Source of the DNA: BS150m-G50 sp964501185 [NCBI: uncultured Bacteroidia bacterium]
Lineage (GTDB): Bacteria > CAIWAD01 > BS150m-G50
Length of the DNA: 64,000 nucleotides
Assembly (NCBI GenBank): GCA_964501185.1
Contig: CAZCRT010000014.1
Span: 7,834 to 71,833, forward strand
Reading direction: 5' to 3'
In this document: one piece after another, positions 8,265 through 18,700 of the stretch
Layout: every line of letters begins with the position of its first letter
How positions within the stretch are numbered: the stretch's first letter is position 1
The notes under the pieces: model-generated
Seen by the model: only the letters and a program-made list of their open reading frames with translations
Told to the model about the DNA's origin: nothing
Databases searched by the model: none
Program-made: the position numbers and the translations under genes

Positions 8265-8623
8265 CAATATAGTCCAGTTTTGTTCCAGCGATGCTCACAA
8301 TAGCAGCATTGTCAATTCGGGGAATAGACAGCAGCAGTACTTCAGAAATATGGATAACTGCGTGGTTGGCGATAATCGCAGCGCTGTTGGCGATTCACCT
8401 CGAATATCATGCACACAAAGATAGTTGGAGCATCGAAATCATTTCAAAAAACAACAGTAACAGCGCTACAGTACAGTGAAGCTGGTTGCGACAGTATAAC
8501 TGTGTAACCGAGTAGTAAAGGTAGAGTTATGGTGAATATTTCCAAGGGAAAATTGGGTTCAGCCGCCAATCAACCCCATATCGGATAGCAGTGTACCGAA
8601 GATAGCTGAAAATGGTGTATTTT
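8265..8623. other. 359-bp gap between kor operon start and prmA end
   Basis: This gap must hold the promoter of the nine-gene minus-strand operon that starts at 8264. I see no convincing sigma-70 boxes, tRNA or strong hairpin. A plus-strand frame at 8291-8479 has one hydrophobic stretch but no ribosome site, and I do not call it. Nothing else is recognisable. Confidence 0.5.
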
Positions 8624-9490
8624 TCAGTCACAATCATCTTCCCGGCGCAGGTATCTGACAGCCAGCCACTCCCCTTCCGTTTCTGACCCCTCGAGTACAA
8701 GTGGAAAATCAGCAGCGAGTTCCGCCATTTTCTGTTCATCAGACAGCAGTAATCCACTTACCAGCAGCTCCCCACCCGGATCTGTCAATCTTACCAGGTC
8801 ACTGAAGACTTCTGCAATTTTCGGGAATATCATGTTTGCCATGACAATGTGGAAATGGTACATCTCTTCCAGCTGACCCGGCTCCATACTGCGGAAGAAG
8901 GTTTCATGGGCAACACTATTCAGGGTAGCATTCTCGCGGGCATTATCGACAGCATCCTGATCTATGTCTATGCCAAGCGCAAATGCCGCACCTCGTTTAA
9001 CTGCAGCAATAGCGAGAATACCACTTCCGGAACCGACATCCAGAATATTCTGCCCGCTGAAATCAGACCTGTCAATCCAACCCAGCAGCAAGCGGGTGGT
9101 TGCGTGAGTCCCCGTCCCGAACGCCATACCGGGATTTATCTCCAGGGTGGTTACCCCATTTCCAGCCTGCGGCCGGTCCCAGGGTGGATGGACAATGAAG
9201 CTGCCAACTTCGGTGGGCTTCCAACTCTTCTGCCAACTGGAATTCCAGTTAACTTCCGGAAGTTCCTCCTTCACTGCACTGAAATCGAGTTCAACATTAT
9301 TGAGCGCTTCAAACTCCTCAGCATAAACTGCCAGTATTTTTTCGAAAAGGTCACTCTGCTGCTCATCCTTGAAATAGATCTCCAGCTGGCCGTTTTTCTC
9401 TTCGAGACCCAGGGCATTATTCTCAAAAGCAAGGTTGGCGATGTTTTCTGAAGGGGCCCCTTCTACACGGATGACAAGACGATAATACAA
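8624..9490 (-). CDS. prmA: Ribosomal protein L11 methyltransferase PrmA
   Basis: The 288-residue protein has an N-terminal recognition domain (about 1-100) and a class I methyltransferase domain with the SAM-binding loop DVGSGSGILAIAAVKRGA near residue 155, followed by GIDIDQDAVDNA. The GMAFGTGTHATTRL segment just before it is diagnostic of PrmA, which trimethylates L11 on the large ribosomal subunit. The start is TTG at 9490 (MYYRLVIRVEG) with GGAG 6 bp upstream; no ATG fits. It lies about 100 bp downstream of sprA on the same strand. An AACTTCCGGAAGTT palindrome lies in the coding region at 9251. Confidence 0.95.
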   Translation of the reverse strand: MYYRLVIRVEGAPSENIANLAFENNALGLEEKNGQLEIYFKDEQQSDLFEKILAVYAEEFEALNNVELDFSAVKEELPEVNWNSSWQKSWKPTEVGSFIVHPPWDRPQAGNGVTTLEINPGMAFGTGTHATTRLLLGWIDRSDFSGQNILDVGSGSGILAIAAVKRGAAFALGIDIDQDAVDNARENATLNSVAHETFFRSMEPGQLEEMYHFHIVMANMIFPKIAEVFSDLVRLTDPGGELLVSGLLLSDEQKMAELAADFPLVLEGSETEGEWLAVRYLRREDDCD

Positions 9491-9588
9491 GGGGAACTCC
9501 TATGCCATGCAGGTTAAGTAATTTCATGCTGGTGGCTTCAGTCCCATGCAGCATTCTTCATCGAAGTCAAGTTTGCATCTCCGACAGA

Positions 9589-12500
9589 TCAGCGACCTAC
9601 AATGTTTGTATTCACACTGAGACGCAGCTCCTGGAAACTCACCTGACCGGAGGGATCACGGTTATCGAGGCGTTGGCCAAATTCATAAGTGACTGCACCG
9701 GACACATTGGAGGTGAAGTTGTAGCGTGTTTCCATGCCCAAAGTCCAATTGCGGTTGAAGTTTTCACTCGACCATTCATCAATACCATTGAATGCGCTAC
9801 GGTTCGAGCTGTTTGAGCGGGTATATGACAGGGATAGATTGAGATCGTTGCGAAGAGCGGCAGACTTCATGAACCACAGCTTGAACGGCAATTTTGTACC
9901 TCTACCCAGCCTGTAGTTTGACGAAATCGTGAGATCACGCGAGTTGCTGTATTCCGCATCGCGGAACTCACCGGGCTCCGTAATTCCAAATGACATACGC
10001 TGATTGTAGGCAATCGTAGTTGAAATCCGTCCGATCCATGTCACATTGAATCCAATCAGAGGGCTGAAATTACGCTCATATTCAAGATTGTTTAATCCCA
10101 GATAGTCTCCAAAATCCCGGTAGGTCTTGCGAACTGACCCTGTATAATGATGAGTCATGGTAAGGGATTGACAGACTTTAGACACCCAGGGAAGTGATTC
10201 CAGATGACTCCAGCGTAACTGGTAGTCAGGTATATTCAATATCGGCACTCCGCTGTTCACCCCCACCTTATCCTTCAACAGATAGAGCGGCATACCGGTC
10301 CAGTTCTCCTGACGGCTCTCAGTATCACCCCAGCCTCTGTCAGTATCGACTCCGTATTGAAAATCGATATCAATATCTGCTGACACCTTCATTTTGGTAG
10401 TAACTGAATAGTCCCTGGAAATGAAGGATGTCGGATTGAAAATATATCCGCTATTTGAGGATAATGGGTTTCGTCCCGGTCCGGGATTGGTTGCCAGGCC
10501 AAACTGATAGGCCAGCGATGCATGGCGGTTTCCGTCAAAAGCCCCTTCATTGTAAAGGTCCATACCGGGGTCAACCTGATTCCGAACCAGGGTTGTACTC
10601 AAGCGAATGTCACCCAGTTTACTGAGCAGTGAGTAAGTTCCCTGTCTGCTCTTCCGGAACATGCTGCCGATGCGTTCACTCAGAGGAATCTGAGGTGAAA
10701 CAGATTCCTCAGAAACAGCCATCGTATCTGCAGGTTCACCCTCCTGTGGCCTCTCGGGAGCGTCCCTGGCTTCACCTTGACGGTTATTGCGGTTATCGCG
10801 ACGGCTGTTCCCACCGCTGCGACCGGCCTTCGGCACCTGAAGTACCCAGGCGAAAATATCCTGTGGTTTTAATGTTCCGCTTGCTGTCAGTGTATTCTGG
10901 TTTCCCATATCGATACCCCTGCGAGGATCAGAAAGGGTCCGGGACCAGTCATAGGAAGTTGTATAGTTCAGATCCGGCCGGAGCCAGTTAACAAAAGAGG
11001 GCTGATAACTCACCGTGCTGCTCTGCTGAATGTTTCTATCCCGTGCAAACAGGTCAGTAGCAGCATTCTGGTATCTGTAAGTAGTGCTGTCAGCAACGTC
11101 GTACAGATCACGCAGATTGAAGTAGAGATTGGATCTGTAACTGCGGTTGTAGGAGAAGGTTACTGATCTGAATGGTGACAGTGAATACTCATATCTCCTG
11201 AGCATGGTGTAGGTTCTGTTTTCGCTGGTTGTATTATTGCGGTTATAGCGAAGATTCTCACTCCAGTCAGTACTGGCGCTGGCACCGATACGAGTGGGAA
11301 AATAACGAAGCTTGACATCTGCCAGAGTTCCCAGCAGTGGCATTCCTTCAGTCCAGCCAAAGATTGGCAACTCATGCCTCCAGTTGATTGAGTTACTGTA
11401 GGAACCACTGATCTTTTCACTACGGGTTGTATCAGCTAAGGTCTGGTCGTTACTGCCATAGGTTTGTGATACATCATACGAAAGATTCATCTTATCGAGT
11501 GTGTGCGTAATCCAAGGATTCTCAGAGCCGGATTTTGAGAAGCTCACACTGCCATTAAGAGTATGGCGACGATTGATAATCTCATCGGGAGGATTATCCG
11601 GTACTAACCGGTCATCTCCCGGGAAGTACTTTGGCGATGAGATTGACTGATTACTGCTGAGCGAAAGGGGAACATTAGTACGCCAGGGACGCGGCAGGAA
11701 CTTGTCCAGATGAATGGTGCTGTTTACAACCTGTGATGTAGTATTATCACCACTGCCCATTCGTTGTTCCACAGTGTGGAATTCGCTATCCCGCTGCTCC
11801 AGTCGCCCGTATAGAGTCATGAAATCAGAAAGGCGCACGTTCATTGCCACACGCTTGGCCTGGCCGATCTCCCGCTTGACATCGGATACACGAAGCTCAT
11901 TGTAGTAAACAGCTTCACTACTGGGGAGGGCACCATGATTAGTGATTCCCAGATACAGAAAGCTCACGTCGTTCAGTGATGGATTCCCCTTAACCAGGAC
12001 ATAACCACCATCTGAAACCTGTTCCGGTTTCTCCGGATCGGGGTGATTCCTGCTGGACCGGCTGAACTCATCCAGATCTGTAATCTCTTCAAAAATGATA
12101 TCCATATCGTTCAGCTGCCAGCCGGAATTGAGGAAGCGGCGGTACTCATAGTAATCCTGTTCAGTTGATGCAATACGCATTCGCAATTCCAGTACCGAAT
12201 CAGGGAATGCACCCTCCCGTTCTTCCGTCCCGCCCCGAATAAACATCTTCAGACGGTTGTAGTCCGTCAACCTTACCCTCTCGTTGAGTATTTTGTATAT
12301 CCAGAAGGTGGAATCGGTCGGCAGCTCTGCAAGTTGCATAACCAGTGATTGTTCTTTCTGGTAAGCGCCGGTAATTGCATCCCGGTGGCCAAGCACACCA
12401 TTGGGAGGATCGTAGTCGCTGTTTTCATGCGTATTGATAACTGCGACATTCCCGAATTCCAGTGTATCACCTGCGGCTGTCACCGGATAGATTTCCCGCC

Positions 12501-15500
12501 ACTCGTTACCAACCAGCATGAAACTGGCGAACTGCATGGTGGTCGTCTGCTGGAAGCCCTCGAACCAGATGCGGACTCCACGGATATTCTGAAAAGAGGG
12601 GTTGTTCCAGGCGACTACATATTCCTTTAATGGAATGCGGTACAGCGCCCAGCCATATGTGTTTTCTGAGACCAGATAGCGTGACCAGTTCGACGCCGGA
12701 TCAGTTGAAAGAGTGTAACTGTAGTAACTGTCGATTGCATCGAGTACACCATTACTGTTGCGGTCCTCAGTATCGGGAAGATATGTTGCAGCATCCGTCC
12801 CGTTGTCCTCCAGCCCTTTAAACCACTGGCCATCGCTCTCATCGTGAAACTGCCAGTCATCACGCGACCACGGTTCCAGCGCCTCTTTTCGACGATTCCC
12901 GTTGATATCCCAGTAATCATAGAAACTACCCAGTTCATCAACCATGCTGAGTGAATCACCGGACCAGTGGGCATCCTCATATGAAGGGGGCCAGGGAGCG
13001 TCCTCGCCGGCCATACCATCAATACCGACATCTTCTCCTTCGTCCAGAATACCGTTACCGACATTAACCAGGGCAGGTTCGATCAGATCCTCAGTGTCGA
13101 GCAGTCCATTGGGGATTACATCCTCAGATATCTCACCCAGATCGATATGAATCAGACCGCTGCGGTCACCGGAGACCTTTACCATCAACTCGATATACTT
13201 GGTGTTACTCTGATCAGGATTTGCACCCCGGAAGTCATGATAGAAGCCGCCCCAGCACCCTGCTTCCGGAATTTCCTGTCCATCGTCACCTGTCTGATAA
13301 ATTACCGGATAGAAATCCATCTGTAGAATCTGCATGTCATCGTTCTGCAGATTTCCGGAATCATATTCCTCCCAGATTTCCTGCTTGGAAACCCGTTGCC
13401 TGGGAGTGAAGGCAGTAAAAATCCCACGCTCACCGGTAAACGTATGGTCCGGACTGGAGGAGATAAACCAGGCACCGGGACGCATACCCAGATCCTGCTC
13501 CCGTTTAATCGATTCGAAATCATCCAGATAGGCAACACCACTGTTATCACCTGTGGCTGGATTGTTGAGCGGATTGGGATTGGGGATCACCCGGGCGTAT
13601 TCTCCCTCAATAGAGATCTCCGACTCCACTTCTGCTTCAACCAGTGGTATCGCATCAACCATCCGGGTTAACAGACGGGGATGAAACTCGAATGCTCCAT
13701 TCAGGTCAAGAACCAGATTGCGCATCGGTTCGTTACCGATACGTACTTTGTCTTCCTGTATCTGCTGATTGAGGTAAAGGACTGTTGCGCCGAGGTATGA
13801 GACCTCATCAAAATTGTACTGCCCTCTGACCCCCATGATGGTTTTTTTCTCAATCGACATCATCTCGTGATTCTGGTAAGTGATCTCCAGACTGGCCCCG
13901 GGATTATCAGCTTCGCTGGTCAGGATCGTCACAATTCCTGCTACGTAGTCAATAGTATAATCCCTGTCACGGGTCAGTTTCTGTCCATTGAGTTTAACAG
14001 TCTCCGACCCCTCGATCACATTCCAGCCGAGATCATACACTTTGGACAGAGTCAACACGCTCGTTTCCATGTAGAAACGCTGACTCAACCGTTGAAAATC
14101 ATTGTGTGTTGTCGGGATATTATAAATCGTCTCAAGAGTATCAGCTTCAGCGAATTCCGTATACAGTGTGGAGTCGGCCACAATTACCATGGCATCTTCC
14201 TGGCCGAAAGGTTCCAGCGCGGGAAAAGTAATTATACCGGTTTCAGTGTCAATCCAGCGGGAATCAATTTTGTTGTCAGGTATCTGCTGGCCGGCGGAAT
14301 TCTCGTTGTCCAGATGGAGAATCTCAATGTATGTACTGCTGCCCTGGTGGTCAGGGTCGGAACTTCCGGTAACGTACTGGCGAATGGCAAAATTCAGGTC
14401 ATCAATGCTCTTACCGGCGGTTGCAACCTGATACTTGTTACGCAGCATCAGATCCCAGTGAGACAACTCAGGATCCTCATGCGAATCCCGCAGAATGTAC
14501 AGCGCATTATCACCGTATACTTCAGGCTCAGGAAACTCCTCGCCAAGTTTGTTCTTGAAGGAAACAGCCAGAATATCGTTTGGCCGCAGATAGCTGTTGA
14601 TGAGAATATAACCCAGATCATCGTTGCGCTGGTATTCGTTATCGCTCAGACGACGCATAGGTTGATTGGAATAGACTGCATCTTCCTGGCCAATCTCCTC
14701 AAAAACATTCATTGTCTCATCACCACTGGCCGAGGAAATGTATACTTCCACAAAATCAACCCGGCTGTTAGCGTCTATCAGGTGCTCCCAGCGATCAGTA
14801 TACACCGGGAAATCCGCCCGGTAACTGTGGCTGAGGAAGAAGTAGCGGTCGAGAATAAACTGGGTCGGGTAGATCTGGGAACTCTGCTCTGACTGCCCGC
14901 CGGTAAATGTCTGAGACTGGTTTTCACCATGCTCAACACTCATGATTGCAGTCATGTTCAGAGGGCCAAACTGCATGACAGTCTTCAATCCGAACAAACC
15001 GGAATTTCTGCCTGAAAACGTGACAAAGTCAGCTCCCGGGAGTGAGAGGCTGACATTTCCGGCAGCTATGGTTTTTATTATCTCATCTTCTGTACCGGTG
15101 TATGTCAATCGCAATGAGTTCTGCCAGTCGAAGAGATTGTCGGTGTCCTGATCGATATTGATATCGACTTTCTGACCGATTTTCCCAACGATGGTAAAAC
15201 GCTGCTGCATATCCATGTTGAAGTTCGTGTTGTCAGCCTGGTTCGTATAGGAGTCCTGCCGCTCCCTCTTCTCCTTACGAAAGCCACCGGTGATGTTGAC
15301 ATTACCGGTTGCATCCAGACCGATACGGCCGTCGCCAAAGAACTTCCGGAAGGTCTTATTTCGAACCCGGAAGGGGATGTCAATCTTAATCGCACCACCG
15401 GATCGTTGTTGAACCTGATTCTTCGTGCGTAGCATTTCGTGTCGTAATTCAGTAACCGCGTGGTGCAGTAACAGCCTGTCATAGTAGTTTTCGGGAGCCA

Positions 15501-15846
15501 GGAATATTGCATACTGGAAACTGCTGTCAGGATTGAAGTACTCAAGCCGAACGAGTGAATCACTGACCGTTGAACGTATGATTAACTCCACCGGCTCGAT
15601 ATCATCAAGCTGAGGCTGAAAACCGACCGTTTCCCAGGAAGATGTCATGAATGGTGTTTGCGAAGAAGGAAAGGTGGCATCCCGGAAACGGTATTCTGAA
15701 GTATCTGCTGAAGCTGGTTCACCGATCATCAGCCCGGTAAGCAGGACAATACTACTTAGGAGATAGCGAGGTTTTCGGGATGGGATGGACTTCCGGAAGT
15801 ACGCTTCCTTAACCCACTGGAGTATTTTCAGTTGAGATCCTCGCAT
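9589..15846 (-). CDS. sprA: SprA-like T9SS outer-membrane translocon protein
   Basis: The 2085-residue protein has an N-terminal membrane/signal segment ending near PASADTSEYRF (about residues 30-50). The rest is long beta-strand-rich sequence ending in an aromatic strand (LRLSVNTNIVGR). SprA (Sov) forms the giant 36-strand barrel through which T9SS cargo crosses the outer membrane. Bacteroidota versions are about 2300-2500 residues, so this one is somewhat short. A low-complexity, Arg/Asn/Pro/Glu-rich insert (GGNSRRDNRNNRQGEARDAP) lies at about residue 1680 and may be a periplasmic or external loop. An acidic region around residues 950-1070 resembles calcium-binding loops. It lies between rnz and prmA, outside any cluster of other T9SS genes. 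Both C-terminal-domain proteases in this window are plausible cargo. The identification rests on length, pattern and family resemblance. Confidence 0.85.
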   Translation of the reverse strand: MRGSQLKILQWVKEAYFRKSIPSRKPRYLLSSIVLLTGLMIGEPASADTSEYRFRDATFPSSQTPFMTSSWETVGFQPQLDDIEPVELIIRSTVSDSLVRLEYFNPDSSFQYAIFLAPENYYDRLLLHHAVTELRHEMLRTKNQVQQRSGGAIKIDIPFRVRNKTFRKFFGDGRIGLDATGNVNITGGFRKEKRERQDSYTNQADNTNFNMDMQQRFTIVGKIGQKVDINIDQDTDNLFDWQNSLRLTYTGTEDEIIKTIAAGNVSLSLPGADFVTFSGRNSGLFGLKTVMQFGPLNMTAIMSVEHGENQSQTFTGGQSEQSSQIYPTQFILDRYFFLSHSYRADFPVYTDRWEHLIDANSRVDFVEVYISSASGDETMNVFEEIGQEDAVYSNQPMRRLSDNEYQRNDDLGYILINSYLRPNDILAVSFKNKLGEEFPEPEVYGDNALYILRDSHEDPELSHWDLMLRNKYQVATAGKSIDDLNFAIRQYVTGSSDPDHQGSSTYIEILHLDNENSAGQQIPDNKIDSRWIDTETGIITFPALEPFGQEDAMVIVADSTLYTEFAEADTLETIYNIPTTHNDFQRLSQRFYMETSVLTLSKVYDLGWNVIEGSETVKLNGQKLTRDRDYTIDYVAGIVTILTSEADNPGASLEITYQNHEMMSIEKKTIMGVRGQYNFDEVSYLGATVLYLNQQIQEDKVRIGNEPMRNLVLDLNGAFEFHPRLLTRMVDAIPLVEAEVESEISIEGEYARVIPNPNPLNNPATGDNSGVAYLDDFESIKREQDLGMRPGAWFISSSPDHTFTGERGIFTAFTPRQRVSKQEIWEEYDSGNLQNDDMQILQMDFYPVIYQTGDDGQEIPEAGCWGGFYHDFRGANPDQSNTKYIELMVKVSGDRSGLIHIDLGEISEDVIPNGLLDTEDLIEPALVNVGNGILDEGEDVGIDGMAGEDAPWPPSYEDAHWSGDSLSMVDELGSFYDYWDINGNRRKEALEPWSRDDWQFHDESDGQWFKGLEDNGTDAATYLPDTEDRNSNGVLDAIDSYYSYTLSTDPASNWSRYLVSENTYGWALYRIPLKEYVVAWNNPSFQNIRGVRIWFEGFQQTTTMQFASFMLVGNEWREIYPVTAAGDTLEFGNVAVINTHENSDYDPPNGVLGHRDAITGAYQKEQSLVMQLAELPTDSTFWIYKILNERVRLTDYNRLKMFIRGGTEEREGAFPDSVLELRMRIASTEQDYYEYRRFLNSGWQLNDMDIIFEEITDLDEFSRSSRNHPDPEKPEQVSDGGYVLVKGNPSLNDVSFLYLGITNHGALPSSEAVYYNELRVSDVKREIGQAKRVAMNVRLSDFMTLYGRLEQRDSEFHTVEQRMGSGDNTTSQVVNSTIHLDKFLPRPWRTNVPLSLSSNQSISSPKYFPGDDRLVPDNPPDEIINRRHTLNGSVSFSKSGSENPWITHTLDKMNLSYDVSQTYGSNDQTLADTTRSEKISGSYSNSINWRHELPIFGWTEGMPLLGTLADVKLRYFPTRIGASASTDWSENLRYNRNNTTSENRTYTMLRRYEYSLSPFRSVTFSYNRSYRSNLYFNLRDLYDVADSTTYRYQNAATDLFARDRNIQQSSTVSYQPSFVNWLRPDLNYTTSYDWSRTLSDPRRGIDMGNQNTLTASGTLKPQDIFAWVLQVPKAGRSGGNSRRDNRNNRQGEARDAPERPQEGEPADTMAVSEESVSPQIPLSERIGSMFRKSRQGTYSLLSKLGDIRLSTTLVRNQVDPGMDLYNEGAFDGNRHASLAYQFGLATNPGPGRNPLSSNSGYIFNPTSFISRDYSVTTKMKVSADIDIDFQYGVDTDRGWGDTESRQENWTGMPLYLLKDKVGVNSGVPILNIPDYQLRWSHLESLPWVSKVCQSLTMTHHYTGSVRKTYRDFGDYLGLNNLEYERNFSPLIGFNVTWIGRISTTIAYNQRMSFGITEPGEFRDAEYSNSRDLTISSNYRLGRGTKLPFKLWFMKSAALRNDLNLSLSYTRSNSSNRSAFNGIDEWSSENFNRNWTLGMETRYNFTSNVSGAVTYEFGQRLDNRDPSGQVSFQELRLSVNTNIVGR

Positions 15847-15896
15847 AATTGCTTGTCTTGATTTCGACCTGTCCTGAGCCGGTCTGAACCGGGCAG

Positions 15897-16925
15897 TTAC
15901 CGGTCTCTTCCGGATGTCTTCTTTTTCCCCTGCCTGTCAGTGGCTTCACCATTTCTGGTGTTCCTGTTATTGCGCCGATACCGATATGTCACTTCCGGAC
16001 TTCCGGAAGCCGGTAATGCTATTTGCATCAGGTCACTGGCGAGTAGTGAGCCTGGCAGCACCTCTTCAACCTGATCCTGAAGCAGGCTTCCCCGATTCAG
16101 ATATCTGGAACTTATATGTGTAAGCAGGAGCAGTTTAACCCCGGCTTCCCGTGCTACGCGAACTGCATCATCAACTGTTGAATGTTGTGTCCGACGTGCG
16201 TTCCTGCGGTCACTGTTGTCGTAGGTACTTTCATGAATCAGAATATCCGCACCTTCTGCCAGTTCCACCGATGATGAAGAATATGTTGTGTCAGTCACAT
16301 AGACAATTTTCCGCCCCGGAAGTGCCGGTGCAACCAGCTCGCTGCTCCTGATCACCCGGCCATCATCGAGAGTTATGTCATGCCCGTCTTTCAGTAATCG
16401 TCGCTCCGGGCCTTCTGGTATATTCATCTCTGTCGCGAGTTCAGCGTCCAGACGCCCCGGTCGTGGTTTTTCTATCAGCGAGTATGCCATGGTGTAAATG
16501 CGGTGCCTGACTCTGACAGCTTCAATCCGGTATTCCTCAGTCTCCAGTATCGTCTCCGGTTCTCTGCCAACCTCCAGTTCATGCACACTCAATGGATATG
16601 CAAAATCTGTCTCAGAAATTCGCTTCATGAATTTGATATAATCGGTAATTCCCGGAGGTCCGAATATCTCAAGCGGATCTTCCCGTTTATTCAGCTGATA
16701 GGAGGTTAACAATCCAATCAAACCATAAAAATGATCACCATGCATATGTGTAATAAAGATTTTACGGATTCGTGATCTTTTCAGAGAACTGCGAATTATC
16801 TGGTGTTGTGTACTCTCACCACAATCAAAGAGGAGGGTTTCCCGTTCCCTCCTGATTGCTACTGCAGCAACATTTCGCTCATAGGTTGGGGTCGCTGAGC
16901 CGGTACCTAAGAAGATTAATTCCAT
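15897..16925 (-). CDS. rnz: Ribonuclease Z (tRNA 3'-end endonuclease)
   Basis: A metallo-beta-lactamase-fold protein of 342 residues. The zinc motif HMHGDH is at residues 60-65 (H60, H62, D64, H65), preceded by the tRNase Z start MELIFLGTGSATPT and followed by PGRKIVYVTDT and the HEST motif. It removes 3' trailers of tRNA precursors. This is consistent with the tRNA-Val in this window having no encoded CCA. It ends in a basic, Asn/Arg/Gly/Lys-rich tail of about 30 residues beyond the family's usual end (YRRNNRNTRNGEATDRQG). SprA begins 50 bp downstream, so the two may share a transcript. The ribosome site is weak. Confidence 0.95.
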   Translation of the reverse strand: MELIFLGTGSATPTYERNVAAVAIRRERETLLFDCGESTQHQIIRSSLKRSRIRKIFITHMHGDHFYGLIGLLTSYQLNKREDPLEIFGPPGITDYIKFMKRISETDFAYPLSVHELEVGREPETILETEEYRIEAVRVRHRIYTMAYSLIEKPRPGRLDAELATEMNIPEGPERRLLKDGHDITLDDGRVIRSSELVAPALPGRKIVYVTDTTYSSSSVELAEGADILIHESTYDNSDRRNARRTQHSTVDDAVRVAREAGVKLLLLTHISSRYLNRGSLLQDQVEEVLPGSLLASDLMQIALPASGSPEVTYRYRRNNRNTRNGEATDRQGKKKTSGRDR

Positions 16926-17150
16926 CTAGATTAGTCGGGTCCATTTTTGATGATTTTTTTAAACTAGAGAATTTGTAGCGTTTTGCAAAAGAAATCGTGG
17001 TGTGAGGAGTGGTTATTGCCTCGCAGCAGTTAAAAGGTTCAGCGTTGTGGCACAGAAGCACTACGGTGTCATAAGTAGCAATGCTGTCAAGAGGAAAGAG
17101 TTGTAGTATTGAACAGGTGAAACTATTTTTTCTGAAAACCGGGAGGCGCA

Positions 17151-18617
17151 ATGCGACTACTTTCTATTACTGTTATCCTGATCTGTTCTGCAGCTGTCAC
17201 CTTGATCCAGGTAAACAGTTCCATGGCACAGGAATTTGAGGAATCCCCCGAGCAAACGCATATGAGCGTAGGTGTTGGCACCGTTACAATGGATGGAGAA
17301 ACCTTCCAGCAGGTTTCACTCCGCCCGGAAATTCCTATCGGTAAATTTGGAATCGGCCTGGATTTAACCCTCTACTTTGACGCTGATGGTAATATCCGTA
17401 GCAATGGATGGGATGAAGCTGCTGATATCATTGATAAGATCCGCTACCTGCGATATGCACATCCGGGTGATCCGTTCTATTTCCAGGCTGGCGCATTGGA
17501 TGATGTTACTATTGGCTACGGCATCCTGATGAAACACTACGCAAATTCTGTTGAATACCCTGCAGTGAAACGGATCGGGCTGGATTTTGAAATCCTGAGA
17601 GCCGGTTTTCAGGTTGAAGGTATGTTTAACAACTTCCGGGAATTGACTGAACCCGGGTTATTCGCGGTCAGGGTCAGTCGCCCCCTGTTGGGTAACCTGA
17701 CAATTGGCGCAGCCGTGGTTGCTGATGGAAACCAGTTTGCAAACCTGTCCGATGCCGATGATGACAATGTCCCTGATGAGTTGGACCGATTCCCCGGTGA
17801 AGACGATGAACAGGTTTACGAATGGCTGCAGGCGCTGTATGACAACTACCCGGCTGCGTATAATGGGCTGCGGGGTCAGTATCCGGAATGGCCGGAGGAT
17901 CCTACCACTGTTACTCCCGATTACACACCCGGAAGTGCCCCGATTACTGCTGTTTCTCTGGATGTGGGTTACCCGCTCCTGTTCAACAAACTTCACCTCT
18001 ACGCACAGGGAGCGCATTTTGTTTCACATGGGTCTGGTATCACTGCTCCTGGAGTGGTGTTCACACCCTTTCCTTCTCTGACAATGGGCGCTGAATACCG
18101 TTACTATACTGATGAGTTCCTGCCTGAATACTTTGACAGGACATACGAACTGACCCGCAGTACTGTTATTGAAGGGGATGATGGGGCAACCCTTGCTTCC
18201 CGTGAAGCAACCATGCTGGACAGTGCCAGAGCTGCTCAGGGTGTTTATGCGAGTATCCGGTTCAAGCTGTTGAGTCTGCTGATTGCTGATCTGTCTTACT
18301 CAAGCATGCATCCTGTTAATGAAGGAAATCATACGAACTCAATCTGGGGTTCAATGGGTCTCAGCATGGCACGTATACCAAAATTGACGGAACTTTCAGC
18401 CTATTATTATCAGGCAAATGTAAGAAAGATGTTCGTTCTGGAGACGGATGCCCTGCCGATCTGGGGTTACAGAATCGGTTACGAGATATCAAGTGGCGTA
18501 AATCTGCTGCTCAACTATCGCTTTACATACCGGGATCTGGATGGTGATGGTGAGATATCGGGAAATGCTGAAATGGTCAGAACATTCGCTATCGAGACCT
18601 CATTCATTATCAATTGA
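17151..18617 (+). CDS. Putative outer-membrane beta-barrel protein, unknown function
   Basis: The 488-residue protein starts at ATG 17151 behind a strong GGGAGG. A signal peptide runs to about residue 27 (NSSMAQEFEES). The remainder has alternating-strand, aromatic-rich sequence ending in a strand with a terminal Asn (FAIETSFIIN), typical of a barrel. An Asp-rich segment DADDDNVPDELDRFPGEDDE around residue 203 resembles the thrombospondin type 3 or OmpA-linker calcium repeat. I do not recognise the family. It stands alone, with tRNA-Val downstream and rnz diverging upstream across a 225-bp gap. Confidence 0.7.
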   Translation: MRLLSITVILICSAAVTLIQVNSSMAQEFEESPEQTHMSVGVGTVTMDGETFQQVSLRPEIPIGKFGIGLDLTLYFDADGNIRSNGWDEAADIIDKIRYLRYAHPGDPFYFQAGALDDVTIGYGILMKHYANSVEYPAVKRIGLDFEILRAGFQVEGMFNNFRELTEPGLFAVRVSRPLLGNLTIGAAVVADGNQFANLSDADDDNVPDELDRFPGEDDEQVYEWLQALYDNYPAAYNGLRGQYPEWPEDPTTVTPDYTPGSAPITAVSLDVGYPLLFNKLHLYAQGAHFVSHGSGITAPGVVFTPFPSLTMGAEYRYYTDEFLPEYFDRTYELTRSTVIEGDDGATLASREATMLDSARAAQGVYASIRFKLLSLLIADLSYSSMHPVNEGNHTNSIWGSMGLSMARIPKLTELSAYYYQANVRKMFVLETDALPIWGYRIGYEISSGVNLLLNYRFTYRDLDGDGEISGNAEMVRTFAIETSFIIN

Positions 18618-18700
18618 AAACGCCTGTTGTCAATATGGTTCTGAAGCCAGTTTTCTCTTGTAATACTGGGGGCACCATTGTAGAATTATGCCCGAATTCA

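Noticed and set aside
8291-8479. Plus-strand 62-codon frame with one hydrophobic stretch in the gap before the kor operon
   Set aside because: No ribosome site, no similarity to a known family, and it occupies the region that must carry the minus-strand operon promoter.
13867-14892. 341-codon plus-strand frame opposite sprA
   Set aside because: It lies wholly inside the sprA frame on the other strand and has no ribosome site or domain; long shadows are expected in a gene of this size.
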